NCBI RefSeq assembly: GCF_036231355.1
Contig: NZ_CP109496.1
Coordinates: forward strand, 2,294,001-2,358,000
DNA: 64,000 nt
Direction of reading: 5' to 3'
DNA from: Streptomyces sp. NBC_01431
GTDB lineage: Bacteria; Actinomycetota; Actinomycetes; Streptomycetales; Streptomycetaceae
In this document: one piece after another, positions 30,393 to 40,168 of the stretch
Position numbering within the stretch: the first letter of the stretch is position 1
Layout of the letters: each line of letters opens with the position of its first letter
Notes under the pieces: generated by a model
Database searches by the model: none
The model's input: the letters and a program-made list of their open reading frames with translations, nothing else
What the model was told of the DNA's origin: nothing
Position numbers and translations under genes: made by a program

Positions 30393-31646
30393 TCATTCCG
30401 CTCCCCGCAGCCCGGCCACCCTCTGGCTACGCCGCCGCGCATCCCGGGTCGCCACCGCTGCCCCGCTCAGGACCGCAACCAGAACCGCCGCCCCAGCCGC
30501 CACGTACGTGGCCAGGCGTTCCGTGCGCTGCTCGTCCGTTTCGCCGAGATGGAGGGCCGCGGGGGTCGGGGCCTTCGCCGGAGTGATGCCCTCGTGGGCC
30601 ACCGGGGTCTCGATCGGGTGGTCGTCCTCCGTGAGGGCGCGGACCGGGTCGATCACGCCCCAGCCGACCAGGCGGTCGTGGCCGGACACCGAGCGTTCCG
30701 CGGTCTGTTCGATCTGGGCGACGACCTCGCGCTGGGTCCACTTGGGGTGCTTGGCCTTGATGAGGGCCGCGACGCCCGCGACGTACGGGGCCGAGAAGCT
30801 CGTACCGTTGTCGGCGCAGTGGCCGCCGCCGGGCACCGTGGAGACCATGTCGACGCCTGGCGCGGCCACGCCCACGAACTCGCCGGACTGCGAGAACGCC
30901 GCCCGCTCGTTGTTGCGATCCGAGGCCGCGACCGCGAGGACGCCGGGGTACGACGCCGGGTACGTCTGCTTGACGTTGCCGCCCAGACCGTCGTTGCCGG
31001 CCGAGGCGACCACCACGATGTTGTTCGCGAGAGCCGTGTCCACGGCCTGCTTCAGGGCGGGCGCCGGTTCCACCGCGTTCGCCGTGTCCTGGGAGATGTT
31101 GATGACATCGGCGCCCGCGCTGATCGCGTAGCGGATGGCGTCCGCCAGGGTCTGCGCCGTGCCGTGGCCGTCCGCGTCGTTCTGCTCGATCGGGATGATC
31201 GTCGCGTCGGGGGCGAGGCCCACGAAACCCGTTCCCTTGGCGGGGCGGGCCGCGATGATTCCGGCGACCTTCGTGCCGTGGCCGACGGTGTCTGTCGTGC
31301 CGTTCTCCGCACCGCGCGGGAGCGGCTGGCCGTTCTGGTCCTTGAGGTCCTTCTGCAGGAGGTTCTTGCCCCTGGACGCGTCCACCGCGCCCTTGAGCTG
31401 GGCGTTCTTGATGTCGACGCCCGTGTCGATCACGGCGACCTTCATGCCCCTGCCGGTCGACTGGCGCCACAGTTCGTCCAGAAGCACGCGCTGGAGCGCC
31501 CAGGGGCGGCCCGCGTACGCCTTGGACGGGAAGGTGCACTGGTCGCTGCCCCCGTCGTCGGCCGGGGCGGCGGCCGCCGGAGTGCCGCCGAGCACCGTGA
31601 GGGCCGCCGCGGCCGACAGGGCGAGCGCCTTGAGTGCGTACGCCAT
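30393..31646 (-). CDS. mycP: Mycosin (S8 subtilisin-like protease), second copy
   Basis: 417 residues: a signal peptide (1-27), then a subtilisin fold with D74 (VIDTGVD), H123 (GHGTKVAG) and S283 (GTSFSAPYVAG), a linker, and a C-terminal transmembrane segment (about 384-404) ending in an Arg-rich tail. Start ATG 31646 is preceded by GAGAGG; the longer frame to 32081 only overlaps eccB out of frame. It follows eccB by 14 bases, so the two form one unit. It shares only the catalytic motifs with the other mycosin and has normal high GC throughout. Confidence 0.92.
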   Translation of the reverse strand: MAYALKALALSAAAALTVLGGTPAAAAPADDGGSDQCTFPSKAYAGRPWALQRVLLDELWRQSTGRGMKVAVIDTGVDIKNAQLKGAVDASRGKNLLQKDLKDQNGQPLPRGAENGTTDTVGHGTKVAGIIAARPAKGTGFVGLAPDATIIPIEQNDADGHGTAQTLADAIRYAISAGADVINISQDTANAVEPAPALKQAVDTALANNIVVVASAGNDGLGGNVKQTYPASYPGVLAVAASDRNNERAAFSQSGEFVGVAAPGVDMVSTVPGGGHCADNGTSFSAPYVAGVAALIKAKHPKWTQREVVAQIEQTAERSVSGHDRLVGWGVIDPVRALTEDDHPIETPVAHEGITPAKAPTPAALHLGETDEQRTERLATYVAAGAAVLVAVLSGAAVATRDARRRSQRVAGLRGAE

Positions 31647-31660
31647 CGTGGTGCCGCCTC

Positions 31661-33187
31661 TCAGGAGCCCTGGGGCTGGCGGGCCGCCCCGGTCGACAGG
31701 CGAGGGCCGGTCGGCAGGAACGTGGACCAGCTGATCGGGATCGGGGCCGGCTCGGACTTGGCGTAGCCGAGCCGGGTCTGGGCCTGCTGGGCCTCCTGGT
31801 CCGCCTGCTTGCGCTGATCGGCGGTCAGGCCCATGGCCGAATCCCCGTCGGCGCTGTCGCTGTTGGACTGCATCGCGTAGCGCAGCCCCGTGTCGGTCAC
31901 CAGGAAAACGCCGCCCGCCTTGGTTTCGGAGCCCTGGATCTGGCGGAAGAGCTGGCCCGAACCGGGCGTCACGTAAGCGCTGCTCGAACCGGTGGGCAGC
32001 GGCGCCGGGAAGTCGGTGCCGGCCCAAGTGCTCATCGTGGTCTCGCCGTTGTCCTTGTTGACATCGCGCAGCACGTTGCACACGGTGTTGCGGCTGCCGT
32101 TCCCGGTGCCCGCGTCGTTGACGGCCACCGGCATCTGGCGAGGCCAGTTCTTCTTGGCCTCGAACTCGGTGGCCTCGGGCGTGAACGCGGCCGCGTTGGT
32201 TTCCGCCGCGTGGCCGGTCGTCATGAGCCCGCGCAGATCGCGGCTGTAGAGAAGCAGGTTCGCGGTGAAGTCGGAGACCGGCGAGACCTTGCCCTGCTGG
32301 ACCAGGTAGTACTGGGTGCCCGCGCCGTTGGGCGCCTTGAGGACCATCCCGATCCGGTTCGCCTCGGGGGCCAGGGTCCCCGGAACCTCCGCAGGGCTGC
32401 CGATCTTCCCCTCGACCTTGGGGAACGCGACCGGATCACCCGAACGAAGGGTCTCCAGCCACTCCTTGGACACCCGCTCGGGTTCGCGGCCGGCGCCGAC
32501 CAGGGCGCGCAGCAGGAGTTCTTCGGAGCCGACCTGGTACTTGGTGCCCTGCGCGTCCACGACGTACCGGGTCTTGTTGTCGGGCCCCACGACGTACATC
32601 AGCTCGCCGCCGGTCAGCCGCTCGGAGCCGTCCGTCCGGCTCTTGTCGCGGTCGGCGAGGACGAACGCGGCCTTCTGGATGGCGCGGCCGCCGTCGGCGG
32701 GGCGTTCACAGACCGCCCAGCGCTTGGCGGACCCGGCCTCCTCGGTAGAGGGCAGCCGGTCGGGCGCGTACGGGATGCCGAGGGTGGCGCCGTGCGGCAG
32801 GTGGCCCTTGTCCAGGACGGACTCGTCCACGTTGACGACCTGCCCCTTGGTCGGGTCGAGCAGGAGCTTCGCGGACGCCATGTTGAGGACCGGGTGCAGC
32901 TCCTTCTTGCCGTCGGTGGTCAGTACGACGTAGCGGGTCGTGGACTTGCTGGCGATGATCACTTTCTCGCCCGGGGTGTCCCAGCCGGGCGGCGCGGTGG
33001 GCTTGAACATCCCCCACGCCCCGAACGCGGCGAGCAGTACCACCGCCGCGATGCTGCCCGGCAGCACGGCGCGCAACGGCCTGGGCGCCCCCTCTTCCGA
33101 GCCCGTCGGCGAGGGCTGGATGAACGATGCGAGCGTGCGACGCTTCGCGAAGGTGTACGCGTTGAGCTCGTCCCGGCGAGATGCCAT
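31661..33187 (-). CDS. eccB: Type VII secretion protein EccB
   Basis: 508 residues. A short cytoplasmic segment starting MASRRDELNAYTFAKRR (a family hallmark) is followed by one transmembrane helix (about 41-61) and a large extracytoplasmic domain with a conserved cysteine pair (C around residues 160 and 372). EccB is a periplasmic/cell-wall scaffold of the ESX core complex. It is divergent from eccE across 183 bases and leads the eccB-mycosin unit. Confidence 0.93.
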   Translation of the reverse strand: MASRRDELNAYTFAKRRTLASFIQPSPTGSEEGAPRPLRAVLPGSIAAVVLLAAFGAWGMFKPTAPPGWDTPGEKVIIASKSTTRYVVLTTDGKKELHPVLNMASAKLLLDPTKGQVVNVDESVLDKGHLPHGATLGIPYAPDRLPSTEEAGSAKRWAVCERPADGGRAIQKAAFVLADRDKSRTDGSERLTGGELMYVVGPDNKTRYVVDAQGTKYQVGSEELLLRALVGAGREPERVSKEWLETLRSGDPVAFPKVEGKIGSPAEVPGTLAPEANRIGMVLKAPNGAGTQYYLVQQGKVSPVSDFTANLLLYSRDLRGLMTTGHAAETNAAAFTPEATEFEAKKNWPRQMPVAVNDAGTGNGSRNTVCNVLRDVNKDNGETTMSTWAGTDFPAPLPTGSSSAYVTPGSGQLFRQIQGSETKAGGVFLVTDTGLRYAMQSNSDSADGDSAMGLTADQRKQADQEAQQAQTRLGYAKSEPAPIPISWSTFLPTGPRLSTGAARQPQGS

Positions 33188-33370
33188 GAGTGTCCGTGTT
33201 TCTCCGTTGTCCCCGTGCGGAGCCCCAGGGAGCCCGTCCCCCGCCCGCCGTTGTCAGACCGGCCCCCTACTATGCCTGTTACGTGATCGTACGCCTGGGC
33301 CGGGTAGGGTGAACGGGTCCCTCAAGAGCCCTACTGGCCCGGGGATTTCGAGGAGTTCGGGGGGGCAGGG

Positions 33371-34732
33371 ATGGTTTCGTCGACTGGGACACGGTCGCGC
33401 TCCCGTGAACGATCCGGCGCGCCGAGCGGCGCGGGCCCCCGTCCCGGAGTGCGTACGGAGTCGTCCCCTCCGATCCGCCGGGCAGCGGCGTCCGTGGCCG
33501 TCGGGCCGGTGACGCCCCACCTCAAGTCCCGCTCCGGACGCTTGGGTTCGTTTCATCTGCAACAGCTAATTCTGATCGAGTCGGCAGCCGCCCTGCTACT
33601 CGCCGCGTGGGTCGTCGACACGATGGCGCTGGTGCTGGCGGGCGCCGTCGCTCTGGCGCTCGTGCTGCTCGCGGTGGTACGCCGACGGGGGCGCTCGCTG
33701 CCCGAATGGCTGGGCACCGCCTGGGCGCTGCGCGCGCGGTTGAGGCGTGCGAGCAACGCCGTCGTGCCGCCGGGCACTCTGCCGGGCCTCGCCCCGGCCG
33801 TGGAGTGCGACCCCACGCTGCGGACGTACGGCCACGGCGACCGCGACCGGCGCCCGATAGGAATGGTCGGCGACGGCGGGTTCCTCACCGTCGTCCTCCA
33901 GGTGGAGTCGGACGCGACGGCGCTGCGGGCGGACCGGGGTCAACGCCCGTTGCCCATAGGGCTGGTGCGGGACGCCCTTGAGGTTGACGACATCCGGCTC
34001 GAATCGGCGCAGATCCTGCTGCACACCCAGCCCGCCCCCGCGCTGCGGCTCCCCCAGCAGTCCCTGGCGGTCACCAACTACGCGCCTCTGCACGCTCAGA
34101 CGGCCTCCCCCGCGGTCCGCATCACCTGGATCGCGCTGAAGCTGAACCCGGAGCTGTGCCCGGAGGCGGTGGCCGCGCGCGGCGGGGGCATCGGGGGCGC
34201 CCAGAAGTGTGCGGCGCGCGCCGCCCTCCATCTGGCAAGCCGACTGACCGGAGCGGGCCTGCACACCACGGTCCTGAACGAGGAGGAGCTGGCAGACGCC
34301 GTGGCCACCTCGGCCTGCGCCAACCCGCTGGTGACGGCTCAGGCCAGCCGCACGGAGACGCCGCAGCGGCGCACCGAGGAGTCCAGCCGTTCCTGGCGCT
34401 GCGACAACCGCCGCCACACCACGTACTGGATACGGCGCTGGCCCAGGATCGACGCGGGTTCCGGTACCGGCGGGCTGCCGCAGCTCGTGGCGCTGCTGAC
34501 GGCGGTTCCCGCCCTTGCGACCACGTTCAGTCTCACCATCGCCCGCGCGAGCGCCCAGGAGATCGGCATCAGTGGCCACCTCAGGGTGACGGGCCGCAGC
34601 GAGGCCGAACTGAGCACGGCCCGCCAGGCCTTGGAGCGCGCGGCGCGCGAGGCGAAGGCCCAGATCGTGCCGCTGGACCACGAGCAGCTGCCCGGCGTGC
34701 TCGCCACGCTGCCCTTGGGAGGTGCGCGCTGA
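33371..34732 (+). CDS. eccE: Type VII secretion protein EccE
   Basis: 453 residues. A basic N-terminal tail is followed by two closely spaced transmembrane segments (about 65-105) and a cytoplasmic or peripheral domain, matching EccE. It contains LSLTI/ISGHLRVTGRSEAELS and RAAREAKAQIVPLDHEQ near the C-terminus, as in actinobacterial EccE proteins. Its stop overlaps the start of the next gene (TGATG). Assignment rests on length, topology and position beside eccB. Confidence 0.85.
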   Translation: MVSSTGTRSRSRERSGAPSGAGPRPGVRTESSPPIRRAAASVAVGPVTPHLKSRSGRLGSFHLQQLILIESAAALLLAAWVVDTMALVLAGAVALALVLLAVVRRRGRSLPEWLGTAWALRARLRRASNAVVPPGTLPGLAPAVECDPTLRTYGHGDRDRRPIGMVGDGGFLTVVLQVESDATALRADRGQRPLPIGLVRDALEVDDIRLESAQILLHTQPAPALRLPQQSLAVTNYAPLHAQTASPAVRITWIALKLNPELCPEAVAARGGGIGGAQKCAARAALHLASRLTGAGLHTTVLNEEELADAVATSACANPLVTAQASRTETPQRRTEESSRSWRCDNRRHTTYWIRRWPRIDAGSGTGGLPQLVALLTAVPALATTFSLTIARASAQEIGISGHLRVTGRSEAELSTARQALERAAREAKAQIVPLDHEQLPGVLATLPLGGAR

Positions 34733-35460
34733 TGGCCACGACGACTTCGGGTCCGCGTGGCGAGCCGCGCACCGGCTTCGGCCTCATCGGTCCCCGGCAC
34801 CGTCGGCACACCCTGTCCGCCGAGCAGTTGGACAGCCTGGCGCTGCCCATCGGCGACGACGGCGTGGTCGTCGGCGTGGACGTCGAGGGGCATCCCGCGG
34901 TGCTCGGGGTGAACAGGCCGACGGCGTACGACATCGTGCTCATCGGCGGGCTGTGGACGGCGCAGGTGCTCGCGCTGCGGGCGGCCGCCACCGGTACCCG
35001 GGTCGCGGTGGAGACCGGTCGGCCCCAAGCGTGGGCCCAGTTGGTCCACGCGATCGCCAGCCAGAGCGGCATGACCGTGCACGACGTGGGCCGGGTGCCC
35101 CCGCTCGGCACCTCCGCCGGTGAGCCGGTGCTCGTGGTGCGGGACTGCGGCATGCGGCCCCCGCGCGGCCGCGTGGTGTCGGCGCCCTGGCAGGCGGTGC
35201 TCACCCTGCTCCCCTACCTCAGCCCGGTCGCACCCAGGCTGATCCGGCAGGCACGGCTCGTCGGCGTGCAGCGGGTGTCACCGGACGAGGCGGCGCAGCT
35301 GGGCCGCCTCATCAACCTGCCGCGCACCGAGCGGGAAACCCTCTCGACGCTTGCCGACGGGGTGACGCTGTGGTGCAACGAGCGGGACCGCGCCTTCGTG
35401 ATGACCCAGGCGACCGACACCGAGACCGGATTGTTGGGGAACGCCCGGCGGGTCGACTGA
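34732..35460 (+). CDS. Conserved type VII locus protein of unknown function
   Basis: 242 residues from ATG 34732, overlapping the eccE stop by one base. No signal or membrane segment. The middle (YDIVLIGGLWTAQVLALRAAATGTRVAVETG) resembles a Rossmann-like beta-alpha-beta unit but without a glycine-rich nucleotide loop. The C-terminal 70 residues read GVQRVSPDEAAQLGRLINLP then an end domain with TLWCNERDRAFV. The strict coupling to eccE in this locus suggests a cytoplasmic accessory of the complex. I recognise it as recurrent beside Streptomyces eccE but know no function. Confidence 0.8.
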   Translation: MATTTSGPRGEPRTGFGLIGPRHRRHTLSAEQLDSLALPIGDDGVVVGVDVEGHPAVLGVNRPTAYDIVLIGGLWTAQVLALRAAATGTRVAVETGRPQAWAQLVHAIASQSGMTVHDVGRVPPLGTSAGEPVLVVRDCGMRPPRGRVVSAPWQAVLTLLPYLSPVAPRLIRQARLVGVQRVSPDEAAQLGRLINLPRTERETLSTLADGVTLWCNERDRAFVMTQATDTETGLLGNARRVD

Positions 35461-35830
35461 CCAACGCCACAGCGGCGCGAGTTGACCCGATCTGACCGTT
35501 TCGCCCGGCGCGCTACGCCCCAGGTCGGCCACTTCATCGTCACCCATGGGGCGAGGGTGACGAAAGGGACAGCCGATCGGGGTGGCCGGGCCTGCCGCGT
35601 CGGTATTGACGACGATTAGGGTGGGACGGAACGGGGGCAGGGCTCCGCGGCGAGGTGCGTCGTCCACACATCCGGACGCCGCGCCGCTCGCAGCGGCAGG
35701 TGTGGGTAGGGCGGGCGGGACGACGCGCTCGATTCTGCGAACACCGCACCAGGGCTTGCCTCGCCCCGGCTCATGGATGCCAATGAAACCCACGGCCTCC
35801 ACCCGGTCACAGGCGAACGAAAGGAAACCG
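35461..35830 (+). other. Leader region of the EspI-like gene
   Basis: An open frame runs through from 35582, but the bases have weak coding character, and a good ribosome binding site (AAAGGA) appears only before GTG 35831. A TTGACG at 35607 and TAGGGT at 35618 are present but are not correctly spaced with each other. I treat the stretch as 5' untranslated. Confidence 0.45.
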
Positions 35831-38800
35831 GTGAACAGCGACCAGGACCAGTTCCGCACCGGCGGGAACGCGCGCGACGAGAATCGGTCCGACGCCGATC
35901 CCGAGACCACGGGTGAGTTCACCATCGACTACACCCCGCCCGCCTGGTACACCCAGGGCGCGCAGGACACTCCGGCCCCGGCCGGTCAGCAGAGTGGGGG
36001 CGCGGGGGCTCCGCTGCCTCCTCCCCCGCCGCCGGCCGCTACGCCGGTCGACGTGCCCGGACTGCCGTCGGACGCCGGGTTCCAGCCCAACTGGGGCACC
36101 ACCCCGCCGCCGCCTGGCCCGACCCCGGCTGCCCAGACGCCGCCCGCCCCGCCCTCCTTTCCCACTCCGACACCTCCGCCGCCCGCACCCGAGAGCCGCC
36201 TCGCGGACGAGGGCCAGGCCTTCGGCGGCGGCGACATCGAGAGCGGCGCGACGATGCGGTTCTCTCCGTCGGCGCTGAAGCGGGAGTTCGAGCAGCTCGA
36301 AGCGGCGGCTGCCGCGGCGCGCGGCGAGTCGGCATCGGCGCCCGTTTCTGACAGCGCGTCAGCCACGCCGCCCGCCACCGACGCGGACTCACCGGCCCCG
36401 GCCGAAAAACCCTCCGACGCCGGAGCGGTCGCTGAGACGGCGGAAGCGGGTACTGGTACGGGCCCGGAAACGGGTTCAGGTCCGGAATCAGGTACGGGTC
36501 CCGAATCGCGTACAGGTACGGGCGCGGGCGCGGGCGCGCACGAGGGTGCTGCCGATTCCTTCGACTCGGATGACTCGGATGACTCGGCCGATTCGTATGG
36601 TTCGGACGGTTCGGACGGTTCCGATGGTTCCGGCGGCTTCCCGGGTGAGCAGGTCGCGGGTACGTCCGCGCCGCGGCCCGGGGCCGACGAAGCTGCCGAG
36701 CTCGCGGCCGTCGCGCAGGCATCGTCCGGTGAAGGGGCGGCCGCCCCGGCCGAGGACACCTCGCCGAACGGCTCCGAACCGTCCGACGCCATCCCTTCCG
36801 ACGCGCTTCCCTCCGACGCGCTTCCGTCCGATGTGCTTCCGTCCGATGCCACCCCTTCGGACGCCATTTCTTCGGATTCCACCCCCTCCGACGGCGCTCG
36901 CGCCGATGATCTGAGCGCGGACGCCGAGGACGCCGCCGACGCAGCCACCGACTCCGCCTCCGTTACCGATGCCGCGGCGCCGGACGCGCCTTACGGCGGG
37001 CCCGCACCGGCTGCGGTCCCGAGCGCGGAGCCCGCCGACGCGGTTCCGGCGGATGCGGTGCCCGAGGATGCGGTGCCTGAGGATGCCGTGCCCGCCGACG
37101 CCGCCACCCCGGAACCCGCGGCACACCCGGACGCACCGCCCGCACCGGTACCTGCCCCCGGGCCCGCGCCCGCCGATCAGCCGTGGGCCGCGGCTGCCGG
37201 GGCCCAGCCCGGGTTGCCCCCACTGCCGCCGGCGTTCCAGCCCGCCGCGCCCACCGCCGCGCCGCAGTGGCCGGTGCAGGGGCAGGGGCAGGGGCAGGGG
37301 CAGCCGATGCCGAACACGCCCCCGGCGCCTCCCGCGTGGCCGCAGTCGCAGGGGGCCCACGGGTTCCCCCAGCAGGGCGCCGCCTCGTCGCCCGCCCCCA
37401 ACTCCCCGCTACCGCAGGGCAGTTACGGCTTCCCGCACCAGGGCCCGGCCCAGGCGGGCCCCCCGGCGACGCCGAACGCACCCGCGCCGCAACCCGCTTA
37501 CGGCTTCCCCCACCCCGCGGCAGCCGCCCCTAACGCCCCGCAGTCCCCCGCCCCGGCCAACACCCCCAATCCGCAGGCCTCGCAAGCGGGCTACGGCTTC
37601 CCGCACCCAACGGCAGCCGCCCCTAACGCCCCGCAGGCCCTCTCCCCCGCCGACATGCCCAACCCCCAAGCGGCACAAGCCGGCTACGGCTTCCCGCACC
37701 CACCGGCAGCCGCCCCTAACGCCCCGCAGCCCGACGCCCCCGCCAATACCCCCAACCCCCAAGCCGCACAAGCGGGCTACGGCTTCCCGCACCCCGCGGC
37801 AGCCACACCCACCGACGCCCCACAGGCCCCCACCCCGGCCAACACCCCCAACCCCCAAGCCGCGCAAGCCGGCTACGGCTTCCCGCACCCACCGGCAGCA
37901 GCCAACCCTCCCAACGCCCCACAGGCCCCCGCCCCCACCCCGCAGGCCGCGCAGCCCGCACCGGCGGGCTACGGCTTCCCCCATCCCGCGGCAGCCACCC
38001 CTCCCGCAGCCCCGCAGACTCCCGCCCCCACCAACACCCCCAACCCCCAAGCCGCACAGGCCGGCTACGGCTACCCGTACCCCGGGGGCGGGCCCGCGGG
38101 CGGGCCTTCCGCCGCGCCCCAGCCCATGCCGGAGGCCGCGCCGCCCGTTGATCCGCGGGCCGGGGCCGCCTGGCCCTCGCCGGTGGCGCACGATCAGCGG
38201 GAGCGGTCCATGCCGGGGGCACCGCTCGGCTACACGGCCGCCGTCGAGCTGTCGTCCGACCGGCTGCTGCGCAACAACAAGCCGAAGCCGAAGAGCAGCC
38301 GCGGCCCGGCCGCCGGAGCCTCGCGGTTCAAGTTCGGGGCGAAGAAGGAGGAGGCCGAGCGGCAGCAGAAGCTCAACCTCATCCGGACGCCGGTCCTGTC
38401 CTGCTACCGCATCGCGGTCATCTCCCTCAAGGGCGGTGTCGGCAAGACGACCACCACGACCGCGCTCGGCGCGACCCTCGCCACCGAGCGACAGGACAAG
38501 ATCCTGGCGATCGACGCCAACCCGGACGCGGGCACGCTCGGTCGCCGGGTGCGCCGAGAGACCGGGGCCACCATCCGCGACCTGGTCCAGGCGATCCCGT
38601 ACCTCAACTCGTACATGGACATCCGCCGCTTCACCTCGCAGGCGCCGTCCGGGCTCGAAATCATCGCGAACGACGTCGACCCGGCCGTGTCCACGACCTT
38701 CAACGACGAGGACTACCGGCGCGCGATCGACGTCCTGGGCAAGCAGTACCCGATCATTCTCACCGACTCGGGTACGGGGCTGCTCTACTCCGCGATGCGC

Positions 38801-39895
38801 GGCGTGCTCGACCTCGCCGACCAGTTGATCATCATCTCGACGCCCTCGGTGGACGGCGCGTCCAGCGCCTCGACCACGCTCGACTGGCTCTCGGCCCACG
38901 GATACGCCGACCTCGTGCAGCGTTCGCTCACCGTCATCTCCGGGGTCCGCGAGACCGGCAAGATGATCAAGGTGGACGACATCGTGCAGCACTTCCAGAC
39001 GCGCTGCCGCGGTGTGGTCGTGGTGCCGTTCGACGAGCACCTGTCGGCTGGTGCCGAGGTGGACCTCGACATGATGCGGCCCAAGACCCGGGAGGCGTAC
39101 TTCAACCTCTCGGCGCTGGTGGCCGAGGACTTCGTACGCGCTCAGCAGCAGCAAGGCCTGTGGACCGGGGACGGTCTCAACCCGCCCCCGCACATGGCCC
39201 CGCCGATGCCGGGCCAGCAGGGCGCGCCCGCCCAACAGTTCCCCGGCCAGCCCGGCGCCCAGCCCGCCCAGCCGTTCCCCGGCCAGGCCGCCGGCGCCCA
39301 GCCGCGGCCCGATCAGCCCTTCCCGGGCCAGGGTCAGCCCGCGTCCGATCAGCCCTTCCCCGGGCAGGGTCAGCCCGCGTCCGGTCAGCCGTTCCCGGGG
39401 CAAAACCAGCCGCAGCCGGGCCAGCACTCCCCCGCACCGGGCCAGCCCTTCCCGGCCCCCGGTCAGCCGCAGCCGGGACAGCCCTTCCCCGCCCAGGCCC
39501 AGCCGTTCCCGCACCAGCCGCACCCCGCCCAGGGTCAACCCCAGCCGGGACAGCCGCACCCCGCCGCGCAGGGCCAACCCCAGCCGGGTCAGCCCTTCCC
39601 CGCGCAGGGGCAGCCCGCCCCCGGGCAGCCCTACCCGGGGCAGTTGTACGGAGGCCAGCCGGGCCAGCCGGGGCAGCAGCCTCAGCAACCCCAGCCGCCG
39701 CAGGGTCAGTTCGCGCCGGGCCAGCCGCAGGGTCAGCCCTACCCCGGCGCACCTCAGCCGCCCGCCGACTGGGAGCTTCAGGCTCCCGCACCCGAGGGCG
39801 CGCCGGGCCAGCCGGACGCGCAGGCACCCGTTGCGCCGCCCGGGTGGCCCGGGACCGAGGGCGTTCCGCAGCCTCCGTCAGCCCCTCAGCAGTAA
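35831..39895 (+). CDS. EspI-like ParA/MinD ATPase with very long disordered flanks
   Basis: 1354 residues from GTG 35831 (AAAGGA seven bases upstream). Residues 1-800 are low complexity: proline-rich, then an Asp/Ser block (about 235-260), [14 protein letters not shown] repeats (about 315-355), and six repeats centred on AGYGFPHP (about 527-750). Residues 850-1110 form a ParA/MinD domain with deviant Walker A KGGVGKTT (867-874), [15 protein letters not shown] and LTDSGTG. Residues 1115-1325 are PGQP/Gln repeats. This layout matches mycobacterial EspI, which links ESX-1 activity to ATP supply. A role in regulating or positioning the secretion machine is inferred. Confidence 0.88.
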   Translation: MNSDQDQFRTGGNARDENRSDADPETTGEFTIDYTPPAWYTQGAQDTPAPAGQQSGGAGAPLPPPPPPAATPVDVPGLPSDAGFQPNWGTTPPPPGPTPAAQTPPAPPSFPTPTPPPPAPESRLADEGQAFGGGDIESGATMRFSPSALKREFEQLEAAAAAARGESASAPVSDSASATPPATDADSPAPAEKPSDAGAVAETAEAGTGTGPETGSGPESGTGPESRTGTGAGAGAHEGAADSFDSDDSDDSADSYGSDGSDGSDGSGGFPGEQVAGTSAPRPGADEAAELAAVAQASSGEGAAAPAEDTSPNGSEPSDAIPSDALPSDALPSDVLPSDATPSDAISSDSTPSDGARADDLSADAEDAADAATDSASVTDAAAPDAPYGGPAPAAVPSAEPADAVPADAVPEDAVPEDAVPADAATPEPAAHPDAPPAPVPAPGPAPADQPWAAAAGAQPGLPPLPPAFQPAAPTAAPQWPVQGQGQGQGQPMPNTPPAPPAWPQSQGAHGFPQQGAASSPAPNSPLPQGSYGFPHQGPAQAGPPATPNAPAPQPAYGFPHPAAAAPNAPQSPAPANTPNPQASQAGYGFPHPTAAAPNAPQALSPADMPNPQAAQAGYGFPHPPAAAPNAPQPDAPANTPNPQAAQAGYGFPHPAAATPTDAPQAPTPANTPNPQAAQAGYGFPHPPAAANPPNAPQAPAPTPQAAQPAPAGYGFPHPAAATPPAAPQTPAPTNTPNPQAAQAGYGYPYPGGGPAGGPSAAPQPMPEAAPPVDPRAGAAWPSPVAHDQRERSMPGAPLGYTAAVELSSDRLLRNNKPKPKSSRGPAAGASRFKFGAKKEEAERQQKLNLIRTPVLSCYRIAVISLKGGVGKTTTTTALGATLATERQDKILAIDANPDAGTLGRRVRRETGATIRDLVQAIPYLNSYMDIRRFTSQAPSGLEIIANDVDPAVSTTFNDEDYRRAIDVLGKQYPIILTDSGTGLLYSAMRGVLDLADQLIIISTPSVDGASSASTTLDWLSAHGYADLVQRSLTVISGVRETGKMIKVDDIVQHFQTRCRGVVVVPFDEHLSAGAEVDLDMMRPKTREAYFNLSALVAEDFVRAQQQQGLWTGDGLNPPPHMAPPMPGQQGAPAQQFPGQPGAQPAQPFPGQAAGAQPRPDQPFPGQGQPASDQPFPGQGQPASGQPFPGQNQPQPGQHSPAPGQPFPAPGQPQPGQPFPAQAQPFPHQPHPAQGQPQPGQPHPAAQGQPQPGQPFPAQGQPAPGQPYPGQLYGGQPGQPGQQPQQPQPPQGQFAPGQPQGQPYPGAPQPPADWELQAPAPEGAPGQPDAQAPVAPPGWPGTEGVPQPPSAPQQ
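37430..38080 (+). repeat. In-gene tandem repeats encoding AGYGFPHP units
   Basis: Six or seven imperfect coding repeats of about 90-120 bases. Each unit encodes (A/S)GYGFPHP, followed by AAAPNAPQ or a variant and then TPNPQAAQ. The repeats keep frame and differ at synonymous sites, so they are maintained as protein sequence and are prone to copy-number change. Confidence 0.85.
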
Positions 39896-39917
39896 GGCGT
39901 CAGAGGACTGGACCAAT

Positions 39918-39951
39918 GAGGGCCCGCACCGTGCGAACGGTGCGGGCCCTC
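39918..39951 (+). terminator. Terminator hairpin after the EspI-like gene
   Basis: A perfect 15-bp stem (39918-39932 with 39937-39951) with a GCGA tetraloop, 22 bases past the stop. No U-tract beyond GCGTTT. It separates the secretion locus from the ABC importer operon. Confidence 0.8.
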
Positions 39952-39988
39952 GCGCGTTTCCGCAGACCACCTGCCCTGCGAGGCGCCG

Positions 39989-40018
39989 TTGACACGTCTA
40001 GACCACCGCTGGTAGACC
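39989..40018 (+). promoter_or_regulatory. Candidate promoter with DasR-like box for the ABC importer operon
   Basis: TTGACA (39989-39994) and TAGACC (40013-40018) are separated by 18 bases, as in vegetative Streptomyces promoters. Inside the spacer, 39992-40007 matches 13 of 16 positions of the DasR operator consensus as I recall it, including ten straight bases GTCTAGACCA. A second half-like TGGTAGACC overlaps the -10. The predicted start site is about 140 bases before the coding region. Binding is inference. Confidence 0.45.
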
Positions 40019-40050
40019 TTCGCCCACACCGGCCGCCACGCCCTGTTCAA

Positions 40051-40126
40051 CCGAGATCAACCCGACGATCAGCCGGCGATCACCGGCGACCGCCCGGCGA
40101 TCGTCCGCCGCTCACCCTGCGATCAA
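40051..40126 (+). repeat. Seven helically phased 11-bp repeats in the ABC operon leader
   Basis: Seven consecutive units resembling CCGGCGATCAC begin at 40051, 40062, 40073, 40083, 40094, 40105 and 40116. Every unit has CC at its start, and five of seven keep GATC at the same place. The one-turn spacing would put each unit on the same DNA face. The array lies between the candidate promoter and the first gene. Confidence 0.7.
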
Positions 40127-40168
40127 CCCTGCTTTTCCGTGCGAGTGATGACGCGAGGTCACCGTCCC

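Noticed and set aside
37430..38080. CRISPR-like regularly spaced repeats
   Set aside because: They keep reading frame and encode AGYGFPHP units; spacers are not unique sequences and no cas genes are present.
40139..40168. Upstream starts for the binding protein (GTG 40139, ATG 40148)
   Set aside because: They would lengthen the signal peptide and lack a ribosome binding site, while ATG 40169 has GAGG ten bases upstream. Still possible.
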